Assembly (NCBI GenBank): GCA_028042835.1
Contig: JAOFOL010000004.1
Coordinates: forward strand, 1-64,000
Length of the DNA: 64,000 nucleotides
Reading direction: 5' to 3'
Source of the DNA: Opitutales bacterium
Lineage (GTDB): Bacteria; Verrucomicrobiota; Verrucomicrobiia; Opitutales; Seribacteraceae
Both the position numbers and the translations under genes were made by a program. Each line of letters begins with the position of its first letter. Position 1 is the stretch's first letter. The notes under the pieces were generated by a model that was given only the letters and a program-made list of their open reading frames with translations, was not told the DNA's origin and made no database searches. Of this stretch, positions 47,135 through 54,843 are shown piece by piece.

Positions 47135-48064
47135 ATGGCAAAGAACAATATGGAGGCTATGAAAATTCATAACAGGCGCCTTTTTCTACACAGTCTCGCA
47201 ATTGGTTCTATCGGAATTCCTTTCGGATTCGATCTTTTGGCTAAGGAAAAAAATGATCCGAACCGCTTTCAGATTGGAATTCAGGAATATACATTCAATC
47301 GTTTGCTCCGAAGCGGAAAACTTAAACACCTCGATTATCCAATCATGGTTAAAGAAGAACTGGGGATTGAGCATGTTGAATATTGGAGCCGGCCTTTTGA
47401 TGGCAAGCATACCGATAAAAAATTTGTGGGTGAGTTGAAGAAGCGAACGAACGGGGAAGGGATCAGTAATGTCCTCATCCTTGTGGACGAAAAACATGAA
47501 TTGGATGATGAAAAGAAATCAGAACGTGATTTATCAGTCGACTTGCACAAAGGCTGGATTGACTGCGCCGCTCAGCTTGGATGCTCCGCCATCCGCGTGA
47601 ATTGCCGGAAGGGGGGAGATGCTCAGGATAATCTAAAACGGGCTGTCGATGGGGTGGGGCGGTTATGCGAATATGCGAAAGATACCCCGGTGAAAGTCGT
47701 TATTGAACCGCACGGACGAAACTCACAGGATCCAGACTGGTTACTCGCGGTGATGAAAGAACTCGATCATTCCCATGCGGGTATTCTGCCGGATTTTAAT
47801 AATTTTGGATCGTATGACCGTTATAGTGCGGTCGAAAAGACTTTGCCTTTTGCACCCGCGGTCTGTGCCAAGGCTCTGAAATTTGACGAAGAAGGAAATG
47901 AAACCCACACCGATTACTTTAAAATGCTCAAGATTGTTCATGCATCCGATTTTTCAGGCGTGATCAGTATTGAATTTGAAGGCCACAGCGTGGATCCAAT
48001 TGTTGGTTCCCGGATGACCAAGGACTTAATTCTCAAGGGATTAAAAAGAGCGATGAGGTCATAA
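47135..48064 (+). CDS. Exported sugar phosphate isomerase/epimerase-like TIM-barrel protein
   Basis: The product is about 309 aa from ATG 47135. A Tat-like start (IHNRRLFLHSLAIGSIGIPFG) suggests periplasmic location. The xylose-isomerase-like (AP-endonuclease 2) fold is shown by FQIGIQEYTFNRLL, KVVIEPHGRNSQDPDWLLAV, AGILPDFNNFG and VISIEFEGHS, with Glu, Asp, His and Glu in metal-ligand positions. In PVC bacteria these proteins often accompany sugar-processing genes. It is followed 22 bp later by the flavoprotein gene, so the two may share a transcript. Substrate unknown. Confidence 0.8.
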   Translation: MAKNNMEAMKIHNRRLFLHSLAIGSIGIPFGFDLLAKEKNDPNRFQIGIQEYTFNRLLRSGKLKHLDYPIMVKEELGIEHVEYWSRPFDGKHTDKKFVGELKKRTNGEGISNVLILVDEKHELDDEKKSERDLSVDLHKGWIDCAAQLGCSAIRVNCRKGGDAQDNLKRAVDGVGRLCEYAKDTPVKVVIEPHGRNSQDPDWLLAVMKELDHSHAGILPDFNNFGSYDRYSAVEKTLPFAPAVCAKALKFDEEGNETHTDYFKMLKIVHASDFSGVISIEFEGHSVDPIVGSRMTKDLILKGLKRAMRS

Positions 48065-48086
48065 TCCAGTACTTGGCCTTTTGGCA

Positions 48087-49343
48087 ATGAAGACCAACAC
48101 AAAGGAAATCGGGGGTAAATCTTCCCCTGTGCTGATTGTCGGTGCCGGTATGGCGGGCTTGGCATGTGCGGTTACTTTACATCAAGCAGGTATCCCTTCT
48201 CTTATATTTGATCGCGGTAATCAAGTTGGCGGGCGTGTCCGTACGGACGAAGTGGACGGCTATCGATTGGATTGTGGATTTCAGGTTTTATTGACTGCAT
48301 ATCCGGAAGCCCAACGGTTTTTAGATTATGAAAAACTTGAGCTACAGCCATGTTATCCGGGCTCCAAGGTCTGGTTTGAAAATCGTTTTCATCGAGTGGC
48401 GGATCCTTTTCGGCATCCGATTGACGGGGCTAAATCATTACTTACTCCCATTGGAACCCTCGCGGATAAATTGAGAGTTGGGATGATGAGCATGGGACTG
48501 CTTTCCTCCAGATCAATGCCTGATAACTGCTCCACCATTAATGCATTGAGGAAAATGGGTTTTGGACATTCGATGATCGACCGGTTTTGGAAACCCTTTA
48601 TGCGGGGAGTTTTTTTGGAAAATGAACTCAGCACCACGATTCGAAAATTTGAGGAAACCTTTCGCTTTTTTTCCAAAGGAGATACGGTTTTACCCAAAAA
48701 TGGAATCGGTGAGATTCCACGCCAATTAGCCGGACAAATTCCCAATGATCATATTCTGCTGGAAACTGAAATTTCCAAAGTGGGACCGAATTCAGTTGAA
48801 TCATTAGATGGAACAAAATGGGAGGGAATGGCGGTGGTCTTAGCCACCGAAGATTATCACGCAAATCAATTACTCGGTTTTGGAAAGGACCATGTGGAGT
48901 GGAACTCGGTTGATTGCCTGTACTTCTCTCTTTCGGTTGTTGATTTGCCCAGTGATGAACCCATTCTTTATCTTGATGGTACGGGTAATGGACCGATTAA
49001 TAATCTTACATTTGTAAGTACCTTATGTGATTGTGCACCACTTGGCCAGGCACTCGCATCTGTAAGTGTGATTGGTAAAAAAGAGTTGGATATGGAAGAA
49101 ATTGCAAAACAGGCAAAGAATCAATTGACAGAATGGTTCGGGAAAAAAGCGGAGGGTTGGAAATATTTAAAAGGATATCGAATCCATCAAGCCGTTCCTT
49201 CCTGTCCCACTCCGCCAAGCCCAAAAGCGGCCTTAACCGAAGTTTACAGGTGTGGTGATTATTTTGGACTGCCTTCCATTGATTCGGCCATGAAATCTGG
49301 CCGCTTAACTGCGGAACATATTATTCGAGAATCTCAATCCTGA
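48087..49343 (+). CDS. FAD-dependent amine-oxidase-like oxidoreductase
   Basis: The product is about 418 aa from ATG 48087 (the track starts at a TTG). VLIVGAGMAGLACAVTLHQAG is the FAD-binding Rossmann motif, and QVGGRVRTDEVDGYRLDCGF is the second FAD motif of the amine oxidase, phytoene desaturase and protoporphyrinogen oxidase group. A C-terminal YRCGDYFGLPSIDSAMKSGR is the third FAD contact. The group often lies near DASH photolyases, as here (40 bp before it). The reaction cannot be named. Confidence 0.85.
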   Translation: MKTNTKEIGGKSSPVLIVGAGMAGLACAVTLHQAGIPSLIFDRGNQVGGRVRTDEVDGYRLDCGFQVLLTAYPEAQRFLDYEKLELQPCYPGSKVWFENRFHRVADPFRHPIDGAKSLLTPIGTLADKLRVGMMSMGLLSSRSMPDNCSTINALRKMGFGHSMIDRFWKPFMRGVFLENELSTTIRKFEETFRFFSKGDTVLPKNGIGEIPRQLAGQIPNDHILLETEISKVGPNSVESLDGTKWEGMAVVLATEDYHANQLLGFGKDHVEWNSVDCLYFSLSVVDLPSDEPILYLDGTGNGPINNLTFVSTLCDCAPLGQALASVSVIGKKELDMEEIAKQAKNQLTEWFGKKAEGWKYLKGYRIHQAVPSCPTPPSPKAALTEVYRCGDYFGLPSIDSAMKSGRLTAEHIIRESQS

Positions 49344-49400
49344 CAGTAATACAGACCGGGAAATTGAGTATCCCCATTTTATTTGCAATATATTAGTAAG

Positions 49401-50672
49401 TTGAAAAGAGGTATTATATGGTTTCGGTATAATTTGCGGCTTGCGGATAACGAATGCATCACCCGTGCATTGGATGAGTGTGACGATGTACTCTGTGTTT
49501 ACATCATGGAGACCCCGATTTGGAACCCTTCGTCAGAAACTCGCAGAATGGGTTCGATCCGGGCGCAATTTATTCTCGAATCCCTCCGCGAACTCGATGA
49601 AGAAATCAAGGAACTCGGTGGATCTATTGAATTCATTAAGGGCCGGGCCGTGGATGAAATCCCTAGGGTAATGGAAAGCTTTGGGGCAGATCGTTGTTAT
49701 GCACAAAAAGATGATGCCTGGGAGGAAACCGAGCAGGAACGCCTCCTGGCCAATCAGATAAATCTTATTCTCACCGGAGGGAAAGGCATATGGGAAGAGG
49801 CTGATCTTCCTTTTGCTCTGGAGAGTTTGCCTGCCGTGTTCAGTTCTTTTCGTCGGAAAGTGGAAAAGAAGATGCAGATTCGCAGCTCTTTCTCATCACC
49901 AAAAAGTATATCCTGTTCATGGAAACCAAAAACAGAACTTCCCACACTTACTTCCCTCGGTTTTGTTGAATGTCCAAAAGATGAGCGGGCGGTATTGGAT
50001 TTTCGCGGCGGGGCGAAGGAAGCGAAAAAATGGATGAATCAATGGATCTGGGAAAGGGATTGTTTGAAAGAATACAAGGAAACTAGAAATGGATTGGTGG
50101 GGGCGGATTATTCCTCGAAATTATCGCCGTGGTTATCGATCGGATGTATCTCTGCAGTGGAAGTATATTGGGAAATCAAAAAATACGAGGAGGAGCGGGT
50201 GGCCAATGACAGTACTTACTGGTTATTCTTCGAACTATTATGGCGCGAATTTTTCCGCTTCGTTGCCCTCCGATATGGCCCCCAAATTTTCCAGCGAAAC
50301 GGAATTAAAGACTCCGAAGATAAGAAAACCTTGGGAGATCCGAAAACATTTCATCGATGGAAAGAGGGCAGAACTCCCAACGCCTTTGTAAATGCCAACA
50401 TGATCGAACTGGCAACAACCGGATGGATGAGTAATCGAGGAAGGCAAAACGTGGCTTCTTATTTAGTGCACGACCTGGGACAGGACTGGATGGCGGGCGC
50501 TCGGCACTTTGAGGAGCAATTACTTGATTATGATCCCTGCAGTAATTACGGAAACTGGATGTACTTGGGTGGGGTGGGTAATGATCCACGCCCCAATCGA
50601 GCTTTTAATTTCGAAAAGCAGGCCGAATATTACGACCCGGATGGAACCTTTCGCAAACTCTGGCTGGTTTGA
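49401..50672 (+). CDS. DASH-type cryptochrome/photolyase
   Basis: The product is about 423 aa. The start is uncertain: the track uses TTG 49383 and TTG 49401 (LKRGIIWFRYNLRLADNE) is likelier; no ATG fits and no strong ribosome binding site is seen. The N-terminal antenna-binding domain (IIWFRYNLRLADN) and C-terminal FAD domain (SKLSPWLSIGCISAVEVYWE; FFELLWREFFRFVALRYG; WMSNRGRQNVASYLVHDLGQ DWR-like region) fit Cry-DASH. These enzymes repair single-stranded or loop CPD lesions with blue light. The gene ends 3 bp from the convergent lactonase gene. Confidence 0.9.
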   Translation: MKRGIIWFRYNLRLADNECITRALDECDDVLCVYIMETPIWNPSSETRRMGSIRAQFILESLRELDEEIKELGGSIEFIKGRAVDEIPRVMESFGADRCYAQKDDAWEETEQERLLANQINLILTGGKGIWEEADLPFALESLPAVFSSFRRKVEKKMQIRSSFSSPKSISCSWKPKTELPTLTSLGFVECPKDERAVLDFRGGAKEAKKWMNQWIWERDCLKEYKETRNGLVGADYSSKLSPWLSIGCISAVEVYWEIKKYEEERVANDSTYWLFFELLWREFFRFVALRYGPQIFQRNGIKDSEDKKTLGDPKTFHRWKEGRTPNAFVNANMIELATTGWMSNRGRQNVASYLVHDLGQDWMAGARHFEEQLLDYDPCSNYGNWMYLGGVGNDPRPNRAFNFEKQAEYYDPDGTFRKLWLV

Positions 50673-50675
50673 GAT

Positions 50676-51806
50676 TCAGTCTAAAAAGAGGATGCATATA
50701 GGAGAGGGGACATTGATTACCGAACCTCGCTGGTAGGTAAGCTTTCCAGTTTCCTGATCTACGCGGTGAGCGGCAATGGTGTTGGAGTCTGCACCGGCGG
50801 CGAGGAGCCAATTGGCATCAGGAGTGAGATTAATATTTCTTGGGAAGGCTCCGCGAATGGGTTGTACTTGGACGACTTTTAATTTTCCTGTCTTTGGATT
50901 GGCTTGGTACACGGAAACCGTATCATGTCCACGATTGGAGGAGTAAACAACTTGCCCGTTTGGATGCACCAGGATTTCCGCAGAAGAATTGAAGGATTCA
51001 CCCGCTTTCACTTCTTCTGAGAGGGAAGGAGAAGTGGTAAGTCGTTTAGCGGTTCCCTTTTGGGTGTCCCATGCGAAAGTCGTGACGGATAGGCTCAGTT
51101 CGTTGAGGAGATAGATGAATTTTCCATCGGTTGAAAATCGCATATGGCGGGGACCGCCACCGGGAACGGATTGGGCGACTCCATGCTTGGAAATGGAAGG
51201 CTTATTCGTATCCACTTTATAAATCACGATCTGATCGAGTCCGAGATCAGGAACCAAGGCATACTTTCCATCCGGAGAAAACCCAGTCCAATGGGGATGA
51301 GGAGATTCCTGTCTTCTTTCCATGACTTTGGATCCCCCTTGGTGCTCGATAACGGTGGGTTTTTGTAAGTGCCCATCCTTGTCTAATGGAAACATTGCTA
51401 CGGAACCAGCCCCATACTGAGCAGTAAGCAAAAACTTTCCGCTCGGATGAATTGCAATATGTGCGCCGCCCCCGTCCGGGCAGGCCATTCGGGTAAATTC
51501 CTTTAATTCACCTTTGGGGCCAATGTGATAGCCCAATGCCCCAGCGCTCCCATCCCATCTACCCAGCGAGTAGAGAATTTTCCCATTGGGATGAGTGGTT
51601 AAAAATCCAGGTGATCCAATCTCGGCTGCGAGTTTTGATGGTGTAAATTTTCCATTTTCTGGATTAAAGGTTGCGTGGTAAATTCCCTTGGCATTTCTGC
51701 TACCGGTTCCAAAGAATACATTTAAGGGTTTTGCGAAAAGATGGATAGTCGCAAATAGAAATGTTACTGAAAAAATACTAAGATTTAGATTCTGTTTATT
51801 TATCAT
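50676..51806 (-). CDS. Exported lactonase-type seven-bladed beta-propeller
   Basis: The product is 376 aa with signal peptide IFSVTFLFATIHLFA. Blade motifs include FGTGSRNAKGIYHATFNPEN, HIAIHPSGKFLLTAQYGAGS, MRFSTDGKFIYLLNELSLS, and RGAFPRNINLTPDANWLLAA. These match PF10282 (the fold of E. coli 6-phosphogluconolactonase Pgl and of muconate lactonising enzymes). As it is exported, a cytoplasmic pentose phosphate role is unlikely; a sugar lactonase or a binding protein is more plausible. It is transcribed divergently from the flagellin gene. Confidence 0.82.
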   Translation of the reverse strand: MINKQNLNLSIFSVTFLFATIHLFAKPLNVFFGTGSRNAKGIYHATFNPENGKFTPSKLAAEIGSPGFLTTHPNGKILYSLGRWDGSAGALGYHIGPKGELKEFTRMACPDGGGAHIAIHPSGKFLLTAQYGAGSVAMFPLDKDGHLQKPTVIEHQGGSKVMERRQESPHPHWTGFSPDGKYALVPDLGLDQIVIYKVDTNKPSISKHGVAQSVPGGGPRHMRFSTDGKFIYLLNELSLSVTTFAWDTQKGTAKRLTTSPSLSEEVKAGESFNSSAEILVHPNGQVVYSSNRGHDTVSVYQANPKTGKLKVVQVQPIRGAFPRNINLTPDANWLLAAGADSNTIAAHRVDQETGKLTYQRGSVINVPSPICILFLD

Positions 51807-51976
51807 TAGTCCGTTAAAGAATTCATTTGTTTAAATTGGCAACTCTATAAGTAAAGATAAGAAAATTCTAACTTTTTAAAATGTACTTCAAATAATCGAA
51901 TATTTTTGACAAAATTTCTAGGTTTTGTTTTGTTGGAATTGCAAGGATGCAATTATGTAAGCAAGGAGGCTTAGTA

Positions 51977-52015
51977 ATGTTTTTATTTAGTAAATGCTCT
52001 CCACCACATCCATAG
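51977..52015 (+). other. Twelve-codon overlapping leader ORF before flagellin
   Basis: AGGAGG (51964-51969) is placed seven bases before ATG 51977, which encodes MFLFSKCSPPHP and stops at TAG 52013-52015, in a frame different from flagellin. The flagellin ATG (51994) lies inside it, 24 bases from the Shine-Dalgarno. It may be a translational-coupling leader, or the sign of a small frame-changing mutation. Only the placement of the ribosome binding site supports it. Confidence 0.35.
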
Positions 52016-53319
52016 TTTCACCTACGCTCTCGTACAACACCAACAGAGCAACTGCTAGCTTTCATAATTCTGTCGAAAGGACTTTGGCAAATAATCCATC
52101 CTTGTCCCATGACATAGGAGTTAAGAATGCTGATCAACTTACTTATTCGACAAGAATGAGAAGCGAGAGTAGGCAAAGCATGATTCTCGGTAATAATCTT
52201 CAAGGGGTAATTTCACACAGCCAAACACAAGAATCCTTTTTAAAACTTGCAATCAGAAAGTACGATAGAATGTCAGTGCTGGCAGTAGAATCACAAAATA
52301 CCATGCTGAGCAATGCGGAGCGGGTGAATTTGCAAACTGAATTTGACCAGCACCGTGCGGATATTTTTCAAATGCGTAATGGTTCCTTTAACGGAAATAA
52401 TTTATTTAGGGGTAAACTGTATGAAATTATTCAGTTCGATGATAACAACGATGGCAACCCTGACGCAATTGATTGGGAAAGGGCATACAACGATGCCAAT
52501 AATCGAGACAATGCTGATCCAAATAATACTCACTACATGGCAACCATTACCTCTTATACTGAACAAATTGAGATTAAGGGACAGATAGGAAAAGCGGACA
52601 CAAATGCATGGCTCGGTGCCAGTGATAACAATATCGATAATGGAATTGATGATGGAGATCCGGGTTTTGAGGGGAATTGGCGCTGGGTGACTGGCCCAGA
52701 AAAAGGTCAACAATTCTGGCAAGGAACTTTTGGTGCTCCGCAACCATCAAATTTACAGAATGCTTTCAATAATTGGGGATTAGGTGAGCCTAATGACGCA
52801 GGAGGAGAGGATTATCTTCAGATTAGTGTAGCAAGCGAACCCCTGGGATCATGGAACGATTTGCCGAATACGGATTCCGCTCATCCTAATTATCAACCGT
52901 TGGCCTATGTTCTTGAAACTGACCAAGGGCAACTAGAATCAAATTTGACTGTAGGTTCGTTATCGTTAAAAAATATCAGTCTTCCAACCTTTGTTGATTC
53001 AAGCGTGATTAGTATTGATAGTATAGGAAATGCTGAATCCGCAAGCTCTGACATTCAATTAACCTTAAATAAATTACATAGTCAGATGGCAAATGTCGGT
53101 TCCAATCTTAGCCAAGCTGAAATGTCCATGGATAGAATGATGCAGAGAGTGATGACTGCCGAATCTTCGTTTTCTCGAATGTCAGATAACAATATAGCGA
53201 ACGACCTATCAGACATAGCTAAAACCTCGATCCGATCCGAGTCTAGTTCTGCCATTCTTGCTCAAGCGAAGGGTATAACCAGCCAGCTCACTGAAACATT
53301 ATTGCAGAATTTTCAATAA
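51994..53319 (+). CDS. Flagellin with inserted C-type lectin-like domain
   Basis: The product is 441 aa with no Cys. Residues 10-140 are the flagellin D0/D1 N-terminal helices (ILGNNLQGVISHSQTQESFL; RVNLQTEFDQHRADIFQMRN ending in NGNNLF), and 350-441 the matching C-terminal helices (LNKLHSQMANVGSNLSQAEM; SSAILAQAKGITSQLTETLL). Between them, about 143-310, is a C-type lectin-like domain: DWERAYNDA, TITSYTEQ, AWLGASDN, WRWVTG, NWGLGEPND (EPN at 265-267) and SWNDLP (WND at 287-289). EPN plus WND is the calcium site of mannose-type C-type lectins. It is an orphan; no other flagellar gene is in the window. The start is uncertain because the strong AGGAGG fits an out-of-frame ATG at 51977. It would form a surface filament with lectin domains outward. 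Confidence 0.85.
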   Translation: MLSTTSIVSPTLSYNTNRATASFHNSVERTLANNPSLSHDIGVKNADQLTYSTRMRSESRQSMILGNNLQGVISHSQTQESFLKLAIRKYDRMSVLAVESQNTMLSNAERVNLQTEFDQHRADIFQMRNGSFNGNNLFRGKLYEIIQFDDNNDGNPDAIDWERAYNDANNRDNADPNNTHYMATITSYTEQIEIKGQIGKADTNAWLGASDNNIDNGIDDGDPGFEGNWRWVTGPEKGQQFWQGTFGAPQPSNLQNAFNNWGLGEPNDAGGEDYLQISVASEPLGSWNDLPNTDSAHPNYQPLAYVLETDQGQLESNLTVGSLSLKNISLPTFVDSSVISIDSIGNAESASSDIQLTLNKLHSQMANVGSNLSQAEMSMDRMMQRVMTAESSFSRMSDNNIANDLSDIAKTSIRSESSSAILAQAKGITSQLTETLLQNFQ

Positions 53320-53323
53320 TTTA

Positions 53324-53640
53324 TTACGCGATGTTGTCGATTTGCATTTGGGCGTAAGCCTTGATCCTATCGAGAACTTCATTCAATCCGTTACGCCGAT
53401 TGGGAGATAAATTTTGAGTAATACCTACTTCGGATAGAAAATCAGGTTCTAAACTGACAATTTCTTTGGCAGACTCCCCGCTGCATCAGTCAAATATAAG
53501 CGTAGCAGTTCCTTTGGTAATGGATGCCTCAGAGTCAGCCTGAAAGTAGCAATTACCATTCACGTAGGATGGGAATACCCAAAGTTGGGAGACGCATCCT
53601 TTGATGAGGTAGGTATCGATCTTATATTCCTTCTCGAGAG
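53324..53640 (-). pseudogene. Broken tandem copy of sufE
   Basis: The minus-strand frame reads EKEYKIDTYLIKGCVSQLWV, then FPSYVNGNCYFQADSEASIT, a TGA at 53486-53488, and continues in frame as ESAKEIVSLEPDFLSEVGIT to a TAA at 53324-53326. It aligns to the intact SufE at 53792-54214 without gaps across the TGA, which replaces a Leu codon. The first ~40 codons of SufE are missing; the sequence upstream of the homology is the dispersed repeat at 53680 instead. So it is a truncated duplicate with one nonsense mutation. Confidence 0.85.
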
Positions 53641-53679
53641 CGTGTCGTAACCGAACCGCACACTTCATTTCTTTACATC

Positions 53680-53717
53680 TTGTCATCGCGAGGGCGTAAG
53701 CCCGTGTCGATCTACTG
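53680..53717 (+). repeat. Dispersed TTGTCATCGCGAGG-type repeat, copy 2
   Basis: TTGTCATCGCGAGGGCGTAA continues GCCCGTGTCGATCTACTG. It is the same repeat type as copy 1 at 19202-19253 (which reads TTGTCATTGCGAGG on the minus strand), in its shorter GAGGGCG(T)AAGCCCG form with an internal GGGC/GCCC stem. It sits exactly where the sufE duplicate loses homology to its parent, suggesting that insertion or recombination at the repeat created the break. Confidence 0.6.
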
Positions 53718-53791
53718 TGAATCAGGTAGGAAAGAGACAAGTCGTTCGTTTGACGCGAGACAGGATGGTTTCCCGCATGGGATGATTTTAT

Positions 53792-54214
53792 TCAGCCTGC
53801 TCGGTCGATCTGCATCTGGGCGTAGGCCTTGATTTTTTCGCGCACTCCGGTTAGTCCGTTTCTTCGGTTAGGGGATAGGTGTTGTGTGATACCCACATCG
53901 GCGAGGAAGTCGGGCTCAAGTCGGACAATATCTTCGGGGCTTTCATCACTATACAAATCGCATAAGAGGGAGGCAGTGCCTTTGGTAATGGATGCTTCGG
54001 AATCTGCCTGAAAATGACACTTGCCTTCAGCAAAACTGGGGAATACCCAAAGTTGGGAGACGCATCCTTTGATGAGGAAGGTGTCGATCTTATATTCTTC
54101 CTCGAGACCGGGGTTGTCCTTGGCCCGGTCAATCACATAGGTGAGCCGCTCTAGATGATCTTCAAAGGGAATGAGCTCTTCAACCAGTTGATCTCTTTTG
54201 GTCACTATACTCAT
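53792..54214 (-). CDS. sufE: SufE family Fe-S cluster assembly protein
   Basis: SufE, 140 aa. Cys51 in LIKGCVSQLWVFP is the sulfur-accepting cysteine that receives persulfide from SufS. LSPNRRNGLTGVREKIKAYA is the usual C-terminal block. It activates the SufS cysteine desulfurase for Fe-S cluster biogenesis. No sufBCDS genes are in the window. The ATG overlaps the TGA of the His-rich lipoprotein gene by 4 nt, so the two form an operon. A broken second copy lies just downstream, 152 bp away. Confidence 0.93.
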   Translation of the reverse strand: MSIVTKRDQLVEELIPFEDHLERLTYVIDRAKDNPGLEEEYKIDTFLIKGCVSQLWVFPSFAEGKCHFQADSEASITKGTASLLCDLYSDESPEDIVRLEPDFLADVGITQHLSPNRRNGLTGVREKIKAYAQMQIDRAG

Positions 54215-54699
54215 TCAGCTGGTCTGGCTGGGACTTCGGATAATTCGAAGGAAAGATTTTCGTAACTAAATTCCATAATGTCCAGTTGGGGGAAGACTCC
54301 CTTAAAAGGAATAAATTCTTGGATGCGTTCGGTGGAAGTGAAAAGAGAGCTATTACCAGCAGTTTCCCCAGTAATTGGGTCTTCAACCGCTTCACATAAA
54401 ATTTGTTTGGTGGAGTTGTTGATGTCTTGAATTTCGAAAGTCATGGAATATGCCGGGATTCGCACAAAATTTTCTGCATGAGCATCGAGGACATAAATTT
54501 GCAAAAAGCCGTCAGCATGCAGGACAAGTTCAAGGTTGAAGCCAGCTCCGTGTTCTCCAACTTCGACAAGTTGTCCGCCATGGGGGGCAACATGGACATG
54601 GTGGCCCTGTTCGGATTCAGAATCATGTTCGTGAGAATCTTTTCCACAAGCAATAAAAAATAAAGGAATAAAGAGAATAGTAATCAAATATGAATTCAT
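54211..54699 (-). CDS. His-rich lipoprotein, probable metal-binding
   Basis: The product is 162 aa. A lipoprotein signal (LITILFIPLFFIACGKD, lipobox IACG) is followed by a His-rich stretch (SHEHDSESEQGHHVHVAPHG) and then GGQLVEVGEHGAGFNLELVL, a pattern known from small metal-associated periplasmic proteins in PVC bacteria. The rest is beta-rich (FEIQDINNSTKQILCEAVED). The His cluster suggests Zn, Cu or Ni binding in the periplasm. It is translationally coupled to sufE, which hints at a link between metal handling and Fe-S assembly, but that is inference. Confidence 0.65.
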   Translation of the reverse strand: MNSYLITILFIPLFFIACGKDSHEHDSESEQGHHVHVAPHGGQLVEVGEHGAGFNLELVLHADGFLQIYVLDAHAENFVRIPAYSMTFEIQDINNSTKQILCEAVEDPITGETAGNSSLFTSTERIQEFIPFKGVFPQLDIMEFSYENLSFELSEVPARPAE

Positions 54700-54843
54700 G
54701 AAAATATAGTTTATCTTGGAAGTGAAGATGGATCAAGCCTAAGGGTCTTGGAGAAGTTGAGCTAATATTGAATTTCAGAGTGGTCTTTGTGTAGAAGAAT
54801 TTCTAAGTTTATTGAAAACCCTTCCTAACCCTTATTTCCATTT

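Noticed and set aside
51877-51903. Possible sigma-28 flagellar promoter before flagellin
   Set aside because: TAAA is present at the right distance, but the -10 octamer TCGAATAT matches only 4 of 8 positions of GCCGATAA.
53486-53488. TGA in the sufE copy as selenocysteine
   Set aside because: The position is Leu in the intact paralogue, not a redox Cys, and no SECIS-like hairpin is visible; a nonsense mutation is simpler.
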